A DNA stretch of 64,000 bases from Vicinamibacterales bacterium (lineage in GTDB: Bacteria; Acidobacteriota; Vicinamibacteria; Vicinamibacterales; 2-12-FULL-66-21). Positions within the stretch are counted from its first letter, which is position 1. The number at the start of each line of letters is the position of its first letter. Position numbers and translations under genes: made by a program. Below the pieces are notes generated by a model, which did not search any database, was not told the DNA's origin, and worked only from the letters and a program-made list of their open reading frames with translations. Below are positions 46,597 to 56,031 of the stretch, piece after piece. The stretch covers positions 65,535 to 129,534 of the forward strand of contig DASXLB010000029.1 in the NCBI GenBank assembly GCA_036496585.1. The letters run 5' to 3'.

Positions 46597-47376
46597 CTAT
46601 CGGGCCGGTTCGCGTGCAGTCGCCGGCCCGGTGGCGCGTGCCGCCTCGAGAAGCTTCTGCTGGATGGTGGCGCGCAGCTCGTCGGCGCGCCCGCGCAGCG
46701 GATCGCCCGGGTGGATGGCGTCGAGAGCCGCGAGCGCGTCGCGGAGATGGCCGCTGCGGTACCACGCGCCTGCGCGCGCCAACGACACCTCGGAGGCCGA
46801 CGGCACCGGAAGGGCCTCGGGCGTGACTCGGCCGTGCGCCGCGTCGGCCGCGACGGGCCCCCACGGCAGCAGCCCGGAACTCCACGCCATCATCGAGAAC
46901 GCTCCGCACGCCAGTCCGATGGCCAGCACGAGGAGCAGGGTCGCGGCACTGACACCACCCGGCTCGGCCGGATGCCGGGCGAGCCGGCGCGCCGCGCCGC
47001 GCCGCGGCAGCACGGGCAATTCGACGGGCGTGATCCGCTCGAGCCGCTCGAGCACCGCCATCGCCTCTTCCGGCCGCGCGCCGCGGTCGACCGCCGAGGT
47101 CAACAGACGGCGAGCGCCCTGGGCATCGCCGCGGGCGAAGGCCGCCAGCCCGGCGTGCAGCAGCTCGTCACCTTCGCGCTGGCGTTCTGCGATCGCGGTG
47201 CGGGCCCGCTCGATGTAGGCTCTGGCGCGCGCGTGGCTCCGATCCAGGAACAGCACCCGCGTCCACACGCTGATCGCCAGCTCGTGCTGGCCGCTGAAAT
47301 AGTGGTCGAGTCCGGCGAGGAGCAGCTCCTCGATTCGCGAGTCGGGGACCTCGTGGTCGCGAAGCGCATCCGCCAT
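46597..47376 (-). CDS. TPR protein with one membrane segment
   Basis: 259 residues. Repeat-like helices at the N-terminus (LAGLDHYFSGQHELAISVWT, GAARRLLTSAVDRG-like) precede a basic, Pro-rich stretch. One membrane helix follows (AATLLLVLAIGLACGAFSMM), then a C-terminal TPR-like part (ARAGAWYRSGHLRDALAALD). Directly upstream of, and probably cotranscribed with, the RDD gene. Divergent from ftcD with 30 bp between starts. Family unknown. Confidence 0.75.
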   Translation of the reverse strand: MADALRDHEVPDSRIEELLLAGLDHYFSGQHELAISVWTRVLFLDRSHARARAYIERARTAIAERQREGDELLHAGLAAFARGDAQGARRLLTSAVDRGARPEEAMAVLERLERITPVELPVLPRRGAARRLARHPAEPGGVSAATLLLVLAIGLACGAFSMMAWSSGLLPWGPVAADAAHGRVTPEALPVPSASEVSLARAGAWYRSGHLRDALAALDAIHPGDPLRGRADELRATIQQKLLEAARATGPATAREPAR

Positions 47377-47406
47377 GGGAAGAGTTGTGCGAGATTATAT
47401 CCCTTA

Positions 47407-48333
47407 ATGGCGCCAATCATTGAGTGCATTCCCAATGTCAGCGAAGGCCGCCGCGCCGAGATCGTCGACGCGATCGCCGACGGGATCCGCCGGACGCCCG
47501 GTGCGACGCTGCTCGACTACTCGTCGGATGCATCGCACAACCGATCCGTGTTCACCTTCGCCGGTGACGCCGCCGCCGTGAAGACGGCGGTCCTGGCGAT
47601 CTACGAGCGGGCGCTGCCCGCCATCGACTTGCGCTCCCACCGCGGCGAACACCCGCGGCTCGGCGCCGTCGACGTCGTCCCGTTCGTCCCCATCGAAGGG
47701 GTGACGATGGCCGAATGCGTCGCGCTGGCGAGGAGCGTCGGCGACGAAGTCGCGTCGCGCTTCGGCGTGCCGGTCTACTTGTACGAAGAGGCGTCGACCG
47801 ACCCCACGCGCAGGAACCTCGAGGACATCCGGCGCGGTGAATTCGAAGGCCTCGCCGCGAAGATGGCCTCGCCGGGATGGACGCCCGACTTCGGGCCGGC
47901 CGCGCCGCACGCTTCCGCCGGCGCCTCGGTGATCGGCGCGCGGCCGCCGCTCGTCGCCTACAACATCAACCTCGACACGAACCGGATCGACGTCGCCAGG
48001 AAAATCGCCGCCGCCATCCGCCACAGCAGCGGCGGGTTCCGCTTCGTCAAGGCGGCCGGCTTCGAACTGAAGGACCGCGGCATCGTCCAGGTCTCGATGA
48101 ACCTGACCAATTTCGAGAAGACGCCGATCTTCCGCGTCTTCGAAGCGGTGAAACGAGAAGCCGAGCGTTACGGCGTGGCGATTCTCGAGAGCGAGATCGT
48201 CGGGCTGGTGCCGGCGGCTGCGCTTCACGCCTGCGCCGAATACTACTTGCAGATGGCAGGCTTCAAGGCCAGCCAAGTGTTGGAAAACAAGCTCCGGGAG
48301 ATCGGAGAATCGGGTGATCGGGTGATCGGGTGA
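47407..48333 (+). CDS. ftcD: Glutamate formimidoyltransferase
   Basis: Transfers the formimino group of N-formimino-glutamate to tetrahydrofolate, in histidine breakdown. 308 residues, matching the single-domain bacterial form without the cyclodeaminase. Motifs APIIECIPNVSEGRRAEIVD, DYSSDASHNRSVFTFAG, HRGEHPRLGAVDVVPFVPI, GARPPLVAYNINLDTNRIDV and SMNLTNFEKTPIFRVFEAVK. Its last codons (GDRVIG) run into the tandem-repeat hairpin downstream. No other histidine utilisation genes are nearby. Confidence 0.95.
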   Translation: MAPIIECIPNVSEGRRAEIVDAIADGIRRTPGATLLDYSSDASHNRSVFTFAGDAAAVKTAVLAIYERALPAIDLRSHRGEHPRLGAVDVVPFVPIEGVTMAECVALARSVGDEVASRFGVPVYLYEEASTDPTRRNLEDIRRGEFEGLAAKMASPGWTPDFGPAAPHASAGASVIGARPPLVAYNINLDTNRIDVARKIAAAIRHSSGGFRFVKAAGFELKDRGIVQVSMNLTNFEKTPIFRVFEAVKREAERYGVAILESEIVGLVPAAALHACAEYYLQMAGFKASQVLENKLREIGESGDRVIG

Positions 48334-48469
48334 TCGGGTGATCGGGTGATCGGGCGATCGGGCAATCGGGCAATCGGGCAATCGGGCAATCGGGCAATCG
48401 GGCAATCGGGCAATCGGGCAATCAGACAGATCACCCGATCACCAGATCACCGGATCACCCGATTCTCCC
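48309..48469. repeat. 8-bp tandem repeat array inside an inverted repeat between ftcD and ntrX
   Basis: Fourteen perfect-length units follow in order: five ATCGGGTG, one ATCGGGCG and eight ATCGGGCA (48309-48420). The array is followed by an inverted copy of the first type (GATCACCCGATC, 48429-48469) that pairs with its left end over nearly 40 bp. The gene ends are convergent and both stop codons touch the element, so it may act as a two-way terminator. Unit slippage is likely in a DNA array of this type. Confidence 0.85.
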
Positions 48470-49842
48470 TAGACCGCTTCTTCTTCCCGGCGCGCGGGCG
48501 CGATGCCGAAGCCGCGCATCTTGCGATACAGGTTGCTGCGCTCGACGCCGAGCGCGTCGGCGGTGCGTGAGATATTGCCGTGGTTCGCCGCCAGCGCGCG
48601 CAGGATGTATTCGCGCTCGAAGCGATCGCGGGCCTCGTGCAGCGGCAGCGGTGCGGCGTCGGTCGGCTCCGCAGACACCGCCGCCCCCTCGAGGAAGGCC
48701 AGGTCGGCCAGCGCGATGACATGGCCGGGCACCATGATCATCAGCCGCTCGATGATATTGCGCAGCTCGCGGACGTTGCCGGGCCAGCGGTAACTGCGCA
48801 GACCGGTCGCGGCGCCGCTGTCGAGATGCTTGGGCCGCCGGCCGTCTTCGCGCGCGAAGCCGCCGATGAAGTGCTCGGCCAGCAGGATGACGTCGTTCTC
48901 GCGCTCGCGCAGCGGCGGCACAAAGATCGGGATTACGTTGAGCCGGAAGTACAGGTCCTCGCGAAACCGCCCGGCACGGATCTCCGAGGGCAGATCCTTG
49001 TTGGTCGCCGCGATCACCCGGACGTCGACCTTGACGCTGGCGCTCCCGCCGACCGGTTCGACCACCTGCTCCTGCAGCGCGCGCAGCACTTTCGCCTGCG
49101 TCTTCAAGCTCATGTCGCCGATCTCGTCCAGGAACAGCGTGCCGCCGTCGGCGAGCTCGAACTTGCCCCGCCGATCCGCGGTGGCGCCGGTGAACGAGCC
49201 GCGCATGTGGCCGAACAGCTCGCTCTCGATCAGCTCCTCGGGGATCGCCGCGCAGTTGACCTCGATGAACGGCCCGCGGGCGCGGCGGCTGTGGCCGTGG
49301 ATGGTCCGCGCCACCAGCTCCTTGCCCGTCCCGTTCTCGCCGTAGACCAGCACCCGGCCGTTGGTCGGCGCCGCCATCTCCACCTGCTCGAGGAGCTGGC
49401 GCATCACGTGGCTCTGGCCGACGATGATCTGCCGGCGGTCGACGGTGGCGCGCAGTTCGCGGTTCTCCGCCTCGAGCCGCCGCTGCCGCACCGCGTTGCC
49501 GATCACGAGCACGGTCTTGTCGAGCGATAGCGGCTTCTCGACGAAGTCGAACGCGCCCATCTTGATGGCGCGGACCGCCGACTCGATGTTGCCGTGGCCC
49601 GAGATCATCACCACCGGCGCGTCGACGCGCCGCTCCTGCAGCTTGGCCAGCGTCGCGAGCCCGTCGATGCCGGGCAGCCAGATGTCGAGCACGATCACGT
49701 CGAAGCTGACGCGCAGCGCGCGATCGATGCACGCCTCGCCCGACCCGACCGCTTCGACGACGTAGCCTTCGTCGCGCAGCACGCCGCTCACGGCGTTGCG
49801 CACGCCCGCTTCGTCGTCGACGATCAAGATCCGTTCTTTCAT
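48469..49842 (-). CDS. ntrX: Sigma-54 response regulator NtrX
   Basis: 457-residue activator: receiver domain with phospho-acceptor Asp53 (DVIVLDIWLPGIDG), AAA+ domain with Walker A YGENGTGKELV, the sigma-54 loop GSFTGA (a conservative variant of GAFTGA), Walker [13 protein letters not shown] and FREDLYFRLNVIPIFVP. The C-terminal Fis HTH is GNISRTADALGVERSNLYRK. It follows the kinase ntrY by 19 bp. NtrYX systems control nitrogen, redox or envelope traits in different bacteria. It is a candidate activator for the GACA-N4-TGTC operators in this window (inference). The stop meets the repeat hairpin. Confidence 0.93.
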   Translation of the reverse strand: MKERILIVDDEAGVRNAVSGVLRDEGYVVEAVGSGEACIDRALRVSFDVIVLDIWLPGIDGLATLAKLQERRVDAPVVMISGHGNIESAVRAIKMGAFDFVEKPLSLDKTVLVIGNAVRQRRLEAENRELRATVDRRQIIVGQSHVMRQLLEQVEMAAPTNGRVLVYGENGTGKELVARTIHGHSRRARGPFIEVNCAAIPEELIESELFGHMRGSFTGATADRRGKFELADGGTLFLDEIGDMSLKTQAKVLRALQEQVVEPVGGSASVKVDVRVIAATNKDLPSEIRAGRFREDLYFRLNVIPIFVPPLRERENDVILLAEHFIGGFAREDGRRPKHLDSGAATGLRSYRWPGNVRELRNIIERLMIMVPGHVIALADLAFLEGAAVSAEPTDAAPLPLHEARDRFEREYILRALAANHGNISRTADALGVERSNLYRKMRGFGIAPARREEEAV

Positions 49843-49861
49843 GGAATTGGAAGCTCCGGCC

Positions 49862-52150
49862 TCAGCACGGCAACTCGATCACGAACCGCGATCCCGTCGG
49901 CGTGTTGTCGCCCACCTCAATCGAGCCGCCGTGCTCGCCGACGATCCGCCGCACGATGGCCAGGCCCAGGCCGCTGCCACGCTTCTTGGTCGAATAGTAC
50001 GGCATGAACAGCTTCTCGCGGTCGGCGGCCGGCACGCCGGGTCCGTTGTCCGCGATCACGACCCGGGCGACGGCGTTGACGGCGTCGTGCCCCGTCTGGA
50101 CCACGATGCAGGCGTTCGGGGTGTCGGTCAGCGCCTCGATCGCGTTGTCGACCAGGTTGATGATCACCCGCCGCATCTGCTCGACGTCGAGGCGGACCGG
50201 CGGCAGCGCCACCGCCAGCTCGCGCTCGATGACGACGTCGCGGAGCAGGCCTTGATAGAGCGCCAGTGTCTCGATGACCAGCGCGTTGAGGCTCGCCGGC
50301 ACCGCGCGCGGCGCCGGCATCCGGGCGAACTGCGCGAATTCGTCGACCAGCGCCTTCAGCGACTCGACCTCGGCGACGATCGCGGTGGTGCACTCGCCGA
50401 CCAGCGCGCGCGTCGCTTCCGGCGCGCCGGCGAAGTGCCGGGCCATGCGTTCGGCGGAGAGCTGGATCGGGGTCAGCGGGTTCTTGATCTCGTGCGCCAG
50501 CCGCCGCGCCACGTCGCGCCACGCCGCCACCCGCTGCGTCCGCACCAGCGGCGTCACGTCGTCGAACATCAGCACCGTGCCTTCGTGGGTGCCGGCTTCC
50601 CCCTGCAGCGCCGTCGCCGCGGCGGCCAGATGGATCTCGCGGCCGTCGCGGGCAAGCGCGATCTCCTGGCCGGTCGGCTTGCCTCCGGCCGCCCGCACGG
50701 CGCGGACCAGCGCCGCCAGCGGCTGCAGGTCGTCCCGCTCCAGGACCTGTTCGATCGGCGCACCGACGATCCCGGCCTCGACCGCGAGCAGCCGGACGGC
50801 GGCGGCGTTGACCGTGCCGACCCGGCCGTCGGCGCCGATCGAGATCACGCCGGTCGCGATTCGCTGGAGGACCGTCTCGATGTAGCGGCGCCGCTCTTCG
50901 AGCTCGGCGTTCTTGCGCTCCATCTCCACCCGCGATCGATCGAGGCGCCGCTGGCTGGTCGCCAGCTCCGCCGCCATCGCGTTGAACGCCTCGACCAGCG
51001 ACCCGAACTCGTCGTGCGTTTCCGGCTCGATGCGATGATCGAGATGGCCGGCGCCGATTTCGCGGGCGCCCGCGGCCAGCATCCCGACCGGCCGCGTGAT
51101 GCGCTTGGCCAGGTAGAACCCGAGCCACGTCGCGCTGACCAGAATCATCAGCGTCATCATCACGAACAGAGAGAGATAGACCCCTTCGAGCGGCCCCTTC
51201 AGCACCCGCAGCTGGCTGTAGTCTTCGTAGGCTTCGGCGATCCGGCGCGCGTCGCGGGCCAGATCCCCGGAGAGGAAGTCGCTGGCGATCACCACGCCGG
51301 CCGGTTGCCCCGCCCCGTTCCTGATGACCACGCCGGCACGGACCAGCTCGCCGCCCCCCTCGAGCGGCTCGTGCGCCTGCGTGTCGCTGCTGCCGGCGGC
51401 GATCTTCGCGGCGAGGCGATCCGACGAGGCGCGCAGGTGCCCCGGCGGCAGCGACGGCGACTGCAGCGCGACGATCGGCACGACGTCGAGTCGCGTCGCG
51501 GTGGGCTGCACCCGATAGATCTCGATCATGCCGACGCGGCCGTCCATCACCGGCGCCGTGACCGCCCGCTGCAGCGCGTCGACGTCGCCGGCGAGCAAGA
51601 GCGACGCCGGCACCGACGACACCAGCGCGGCCGCCTGGGCCGCCACCACCGACTCGCGATCGCGGTAGAAGGTGCCGGCGATCCGGTTCGCGGAGGTCAG
51701 CACGTCGGTGACCGGCACACTGAACCAGCGGGCCGTCGTCTGCCGGATGAGTTCGGTGCCCGCCGCCAGCACCAGCAGCGACGGCACGATCGTCAGGCCC
51801 AGCAGCGCCGCCACCAGCTTCAGCCGAAAGCGCGCGAACGGCAGGCCGCGCCGCCGCTCGACGAACAGCTTGATGACGTTGCGGGCGAGCACAAACCCGA
51901 GCGCCAGCAGCATCGTCACGTCCGCCACCGACAGCGTGTAGAGGACCGCCTCGCTCAGGAAATTCGGATTCAGCTGCGTGGTGCGATCGGAGAGCCAGAC
52001 GATGACCGCGAGGCTGGCCAGCAGCAGGAGGATGCCGGCGAGAATCAGGCGCGGATTGTCCCTGAAGGGCCGGCGTTCCGGCCCGGGAGTCGACCCGCCC
52101 GCGAATGGCGTTCGGGGCCGCGACTGCAAAGGCTCGACACTGCTGCCCAT
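49862..52150 (-). CDS. ntrY: Sensor histidine kinase NtrY
   Basis: 762-residue membrane kinase. N-terminal membrane helices (LILAGILLLLASLAVIVWLS; YTLSVADVTMLLALGFVL; LVAALLGLTIVPSLLVLAAG), an exported sensor stretch, a fourth helix (LFVMMTLMILVSATWLGFYL), HAMP, a PAS region (TVLQRIATGVISIGADGRV), then the H-box DVARRLAHEIKNPLTPIQLS with the phospho-His near residue 550, and the ATPase motifs VDNAIEAL and ADNGPGVP. Three or four helices before HAMP and the PAS domain are typical of NtrY, not NtrB. It transfers phosphate to NtrX and is 24 bp after nrdR. Confidence 0.92.
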   Translation of the reverse strand: MGSSVEPLQSRPRTPFAGGSTPGPERRPFRDNPRLILAGILLLLASLAVIVWLSDRTTQLNPNFLSEAVLYTLSVADVTMLLALGFVLARNVIKLFVERRRGLPFARFRLKLVAALLGLTIVPSLLVLAAGTELIRQTTARWFSVPVTDVLTSANRIAGTFYRDRESVVAAQAAALVSSVPASLLLAGDVDALQRAVTAPVMDGRVGMIEIYRVQPTATRLDVVPIVALQSPSLPPGHLRASSDRLAAKIAAGSSDTQAHEPLEGGGELVRAGVVIRNGAGQPAGVVIASDFLSGDLARDARRIAEAYEDYSQLRVLKGPLEGVYLSLFVMMTLMILVSATWLGFYLAKRITRPVGMLAAGAREIGAGHLDHRIEPETHDEFGSLVEAFNAMAAELATSQRRLDRSRVEMERKNAELEERRRYIETVLQRIATGVISIGADGRVGTVNAAAVRLLAVEAGIVGAPIEQVLERDDLQPLAALVRAVRAAGGKPTGQEIALARDGREIHLAAAATALQGEAGTHEGTVLMFDDVTPLVRTQRVAAWRDVARRLAHEIKNPLTPIQLSAERMARHFAGAPEATRALVGECTTAIVAEVESLKALVDEFAQFARMPAPRAVPASLNALVIETLALYQGLLRDVVIERELAVALPPVRLDVEQMRRVIINLVDNAIEALTDTPNACIVVQTGHDAVNAVARVVIADNGPGVPAADREKLFMPYYSTKKRGSGLGLAIVRRIVGEHGGSIEVGDNTPTGSRFVIELPC

Positions 52151-52173
52151 TCGATGCTCGCCGGGGGCGGACG

Positions 52174-52632
52174 CTAGCTCTTGCTCCGCTGCAACTCGTC
52201 GATCTCGCGCTTGAATTCGCCGACGTCGCGGAACTGGCGATAGACCGAGGCGAAGCGCACGTAGGCGACATGATCGATGCGCCGCAACTCGTCCATGATC
52301 CGCTGGCCGATCTCGGTGGTCTTCATCTCCCGATCGGGACGATCCTGCAGCTCCGATTCAATCCGGTCGGCAATCCCTTCGAGCTGCTGGACGCTGACCG
52401 GCCGCTTCTCACAGGCGCGAACCAGGCCGCCGATCAATTTCTGGCGCTGGAACGGTTCCGGACGGCCGTCCTTCTTGATGACGCGGTACTCGATCTCTTC
52501 GATGTGCTCGCGGCTGGTGTATCGCTTGCTGCAGCCCAGACACTCGCGGCGGCGGCGGATGCTGTTGCCTTCCTTGCTCTCACGCGAATCGACGACCTTG
52601 TCGCCGAGATGCCCGCAGAACGGACACTTCAT
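52174..52632 (-). CDS. nrdR: Transcriptional repressor NrdR
   Basis: Represses ribonucleotide reductase genes when dATP/ATP levels are high. 152 residues. N-terminal zinc ribbon KCPFCGHLGDKVVDSRESKE and RRRECLGCSKRYTSREHIE, then the ATP-cone domain VIKKDGRPEPFQRQKLIGGL and VAYVRFASVYRQFRDVGEF. The ATG overlaps the stop of the upstream membrane-protein gene. No reductase gene is near. Confidence 0.96.
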   Translation of the reverse strand: MKCPFCGHLGDKVVDSRESKEGNSIRRRRECLGCSKRYTSREHIEEIEYRVIKKDGRPEPFQRQKLIGGLVRACEKRPVSVQQLEGIADRIESELQDRPDREMKTTEIGQRIMDELRRIDHVAYVRFASVYRQFRDVGEFKREIDELQRSKS

Positions 52633-53765
52633 CGGTTTCTCCGCTCGGCGGGGGTCCAGACATCCCCACCTCGCTGCGCGCCAGGGCCGGCGCCCCGCGA
52701 CGGATCAGGCCCCGGCACGTCGCGCTGGAGACCGCGTGGCCGCTGGCTGGCGTCCGCTCTCTCCGCCGCCATCTCGCGCATCCGGCCGAGCGAGAGGCCC
52801 TCCCGCGCCATGAACACGAGGCCGAGGAGCGTGACCGGAACGAAGGACACCGCCCACAGCACGATCGCCGCCCCGACCGCGGCCGTCTCAGGGGCCCCGA
52901 AAAACGTCACCACGGCGATCTTGTAGGCTGCGTGGAACCCGCCGACCTGGCCGGGCGTCGGCACCGCCACGCCGACCACGAGGAGCGTCATCACGAGGAA
53001 CGAACCCAGATAGCCGAACGTCATATGGAAGGCGCGTGAGGTCAGCCAGATCCCCAACCCGATCGACAGCCAGAGCGGAATCGACAGGGCCAGCGATCCC
53101 AGCAGGTGCGCGGGGCGCCGCATGACGGCGAGCCCCTGTGCGAAGCTCTCGACGAGCGAGGCCACCACGCGCGCCAGTTTCGCCGGCAGCAGCCGCTCGA
53201 TCCGCAGCGCCCATGCGCCGAGCGTCTCGGGGTGTCCCGCCAGGAAGAAGAAGACGATCAGGCCTGCCACCGAGGCGCCGGCCGCGATCAACCCTCCGAC
53301 TTTGACGCGCGCGTACAACGCGGGATCGCCCGAGAGCGAGGCCGGATCGACCGCCACTACGAATAGACCGAACAGCATCAGCACGGTGACGAGATCGAGC
53401 AGGCGCTCCAGAATGATCGTCGCGAAGGCCGCGGTCGGTGGCAGCCCCTCGCGCTTGGCGAGGAGATACGGCCGCAGGACTTCGCCCGGGCGGCCGGGCA
53501 GCAGGAAGCTCGCCGCAAATCCGATCACCGTGGTCTGGAACGCGACCGTGAAACGCGTGGGTCCGATCGGGGCCAGGAGATACTGCCAGCGGAAGGCCCG
53601 CAGCATGTACGTCATCATCGTGACCGCCACGGCAGTCGCCAGCAGACGCGGATCGGCCTCGCGCGTCCGGCTCCAGACCTCCCCGAACGGCACCCCGTGG
53701 AGGAAGTACGCGAGCAGCCCAACCGTGAGCAGCACCACGATGACCGCACGAAGTCGGGACCGCAT
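52629..53765 (-). CDS. Flippase-like membrane protein (LPG synthase TM/UPF0104 family)
   Basis: 378-residue integral membrane protein with about eight helices. Motifs MLRAFRWQYLLAPIGPTRFT, VIGFAASFLLPGRPGEVLRP, ATIILERLLDLVTVLMLFGL and VPTPGQVGGFHAAYKIAVV match the lysylphosphatidylglycerol synthase transmembrane family, which includes flippases and glycan-related proteins. The synthetase domain of MprF is absent. C-terminal 60 residues are polar and Arg/Pro-rich. Substrate unknown. Divergent from the next gene. Confidence 0.85.
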   Translation of the reverse strand: MRSRLRAVIVVLLTVGLLAYFLHGVPFGEVWSRTREADPRLLATAVAVTMMTYMLRAFRWQYLLAPIGPTRFTVAFQTTVIGFAASFLLPGRPGEVLRPYLLAKREGLPPTAAFATIILERLLDLVTVLMLFGLFVVAVDPASLSGDPALYARVKVGGLIAAGASVAGLIVFFFLAGHPETLGAWALRIERLLPAKLARVVASLVESFAQGLAVMRRPAHLLGSLALSIPLWLSIGLGIWLTSRAFHMTFGYLGSFLVMTLLVVGVAVPTPGQVGGFHAAYKIAVVTFFGAPETAAVGAAIVLWAVSFVPVTLLGLVFMAREGLSLGRMREMAAERADASQRPRGLQRDVPGPDPSRGAGPGAQRGGDVWTPAERRNR

Positions 53766-53855
53766 CTACATGTAACAGTGAACAGTCGGGATTAGAATCC
53801 GGATGGCCGGGAGACGACCCTTTGGAACTCTACTACGAAAACAGCCGCCAAGTCT

Positions 53856-54983
53856 ATGGGAAAGCGTGAGTTAGTCCTCATCGCCATATTCGCGGCCGTG
53901 GGGATCGTCGTCTACCAGTTGACGGCGCCGCCCGCACCGGCCGGCTCGGATCTGAGCGTGGGCGGGATCTTCCAGCGCATGCAGCGGAGCATCCATGGGC
54001 CTCGCGAGACGGCGAGCGGCACGTCGCATCGCATGATCCCGCTCGACGCGGGCATCACGACGGTCCGGATCAACCTTCCCCGGCCGTGCGATCTGTCCAT
54101 CACCGGCAGCGATGGCGATGAGATTGGCATCGACATCCACTCGACGGCGCGCGGCTTCTCGCCAGCAGAAGCCAGGACCGCGGCCGACGCCACCCGGATC
54201 ACCGACGCGAGGGCCTCCGATACGATCGCGCTGACCGGCGACTGGGACGACCGCCGCGGACCGATGGGGTTCGTCACCCAGGCGACGATTGCGATCTCGG
54301 TGCCCCGGCGGATGCGGGTGAGCCTGCTGCCGCATATCGGCCTGCTCACCGTGAAGGACGTCGCCGCCCTCGACGCGGCTTCGTCGCGCGGCGAAACCCA
54401 CGTGACCGGGACGGCGGGCGACGTGCGCCTCCAGCACGGCGGCGGCACGCTCGAGATCGCCGGCGGCGCGTCGCTGCACTTGACGACCCGCAACAGCCGT
54501 GGCGACGTCTCGGGCATCACCGGCACCTTCGCCCTCGAGACCAGCGGCGGCCGTTTGAGCCTGAACGGGCTCTCCGGTCCTCTCGATATCGAGTCGCGCA
54601 ACAGCGACATCTCACTGGGGCAGATCGAGCGCATGCAGCCACCACTGCGATACAACGGGACCGGCGGCGCGCTGCGCGTCGATGGCTTGCGCACCGAGGG
54701 GCGTATCGACGGTCACAACACCGACCTCGACATCCGCCTCGCCGCGGCCGCCCCGGTGACGATCTACAACGTCGGCGCCATCGTCGTGACCGCGCCGCCC
54801 GGAGGCTTCACGCTCGACGCCATCGCGACGGACGGACGCATCACCTCCGATCTGACGAACGTCCCGGCGGCGCCCGCCGACGGACCCGACATGCGGGTGA
54901 GCGCGGCCATTCGCGGAGGCGGCCCCGTTCTCACGCTGCGGGCGACGCGGGGCCGGATCGACGTGCGGGCTGGGGGCAAATAA
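53856..54983 (+). CDS. Adhesin-like beta-helix protein (DUF4097 type)
   Basis: 375 residues. One N-terminal membrane helix (ELVLIAIFAAVGIVVYQLTA) places the rest outside the membrane. The C-terminal two-thirds are repeats of short beta strands (SRGETHVTGTAGDVRLQHGG, TRNSRGDVSGITGTFALETS, SRNSDISLGQIERMQPPLRY) with the SRG/SRNS pattern seen in DUF4097/putative adhesin proteins. Function unknown. A TAGAAT box about 55 bp before the ATG may be its -10. Monocistronic between divergent flippase and purC. Confidence 0.75.
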   Translation: MGKRELVLIAIFAAVGIVVYQLTAPPAPAGSDLSVGGIFQRMQRSIHGPRETASGTSHRMIPLDAGITTVRINLPRPCDLSITGSDGDEIGIDIHSTARGFSPAEARTAADATRITDARASDTIALTGDWDDRRGPMGFVTQATIAISVPRRMRVSLLPHIGLLTVKDVAALDAASSRGETHVTGTAGDVRLQHGGGTLEIAGGASLHLTTRNSRGDVSGITGTFALETSGGRLSLNGLSGPLDIESRNSDISLGQIERMQPPLRYNGTGGALRVDGLRTEGRIDGHNTDLDIRLAAAAPVTIYNVGAIVVTAPPGGFTLDAIATDGRITSDLTNVPAAPADGPDMRVSAAIRGGGPVLTLRATRGRIDVRAGGK

Positions 54984-55111
54984 CCTAGGAACCCGCAGCG
55001 GCGAGCCGTTCGTAGCGCGCAGTTTGCGGTTCCAATTCGCGCGCGCCGACGGCATACTGCCAACTGCTCACGGCCCACCACTCACGGCTGACTGCACACG
55101 ACTCAATACTC

Positions 55112-56026
55112 ATGGATCCTGTTCTCGAAACATCGTTCGCCGATCTCACCCTGCACGGCCGCGGCAAAGTACGCGACATCTATCAGGTTGGCCTCGGCTC
55201 GGAAGAGGCACTGCTGCTGGTGGCGACCGATCGCATTTCAGCCTTCGACTACGTGCTCGGTTCGGCCATCCCGGACAAGGGCAAGGTGCTGACGCAGTTG
55301 TCGGCGTTCTGGTTCGAGCGGATGGGCGATCTCGTGCCGAACCACATGATCGCGACCGACGTGCGCCGGTACCCGGCGGCGCTGCAGAAGTACGCCTCGG
55401 AGCTGAAGGGACGCTCGATGCTGTGCCGGCGCACGCGGCCAGTGCCGATCGAGTGCGTCGCGCGCGGCTACCTCTCCGGTTCCGGGTGGAAGGAATACCA
55501 GAAGACCGGCATGGTGTGCGGCGTGAAGCTGCCAGGGGGCCTGCGGGAATCGGACCGGCTGCCGCAGCCGATCTTCACGCCGGCCACCAAGGAAGACAGC
55601 GGGCACGACATCAACATCAGCGAAGACGAAGCCGCCCGGATCATCGGCCGCGAGCTGACGACGCGTCTGCGCGATCTGACCCTCGAGATCTTCCGCCGTG
55701 GCTGCGAGCACGCCGAGTCCAAGGGGATCATCATCGCGGACACGAAGTTCGAGTTCGGCCTGGTCGGCGGAGGGAACCCGGCCGCCGACGTGGTGCTCAT
55801 CGACGAAGTCCTGACGCCGGATTCGTCGCGCTTCTGGCCGAAGGACGATTACCGGCCCGGCGGAGCCGTGCCGAGCTTCGACAAGCAGTTCGTCCGCGAC
55901 TACCTCGAAGAGATCAAGTGGAACAAGCAGCCGCCGGTGCCGGCGCTGCCAGACCCGGTGATCGCCAGGACGCGCGAGAAGTATGTCGAGGCCTTCCGCC
56001 GGCTCTCCGGCCGCGAGCTCGAGTAG
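55112..56026 (+). CDS. purC: Phosphoribosylaminoimidazole-succinocarboxamide synthase
   Basis: ATP-dependent joining of CAIR and aspartate in purine synthesis. 304 residues, the longer bacterial/eukaryotic-like form. Motifs LTLHGRGKVRDIYQVG, VATDRISAFDYVLGSAIPDK, CRRTRPVPIECVARGYLSGS, IFTPATKEDSGHDINISEDE and IADTKFEFGLVGGG, DEVLTPDSSRFWPKDDYRPG. The 128-bp upstream gap has degenerate ACTGCC/CTCACGGC words and no strong promoter. Confidence 0.96.
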   Translation: MDPVLETSFADLTLHGRGKVRDIYQVGLGSEEALLLVATDRISAFDYVLGSAIPDKGKVLTQLSAFWFERMGDLVPNHMIATDVRRYPAALQKYASELKGRSMLCRRTRPVPIECVARGYLSGSGWKEYQKTGMVCGVKLPGGLRESDRLPQPIFTPATKEDSGHDINISEDEAARIIGRELTTRLRDLTLEIFRRGCEHAESKGIIIADTKFEFGLVGGGNPAADVVLIDEVLTPDSSRFWPKDDYRPGGAVPSFDKQFVRDYLEEIKWNKQPPVPALPDPVIARTREKYVEAFRRLSGRELE

Positions 56027-56031
56027 CGCCC

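Noticed and set aside
47404..48405. A minus-strand frame starting in the 8-bp array (repeats of PDCPIARL/PDHPITRS)
   Set aside because: Produced by translating the tandem repeat and then reading antisense to ftcD; no independent coding signal.
48309..48469. CRISPR-like array
   Set aside because: Units are 8 bp with no spacers and no cas genes nearby; this is a simple tandem repeat.
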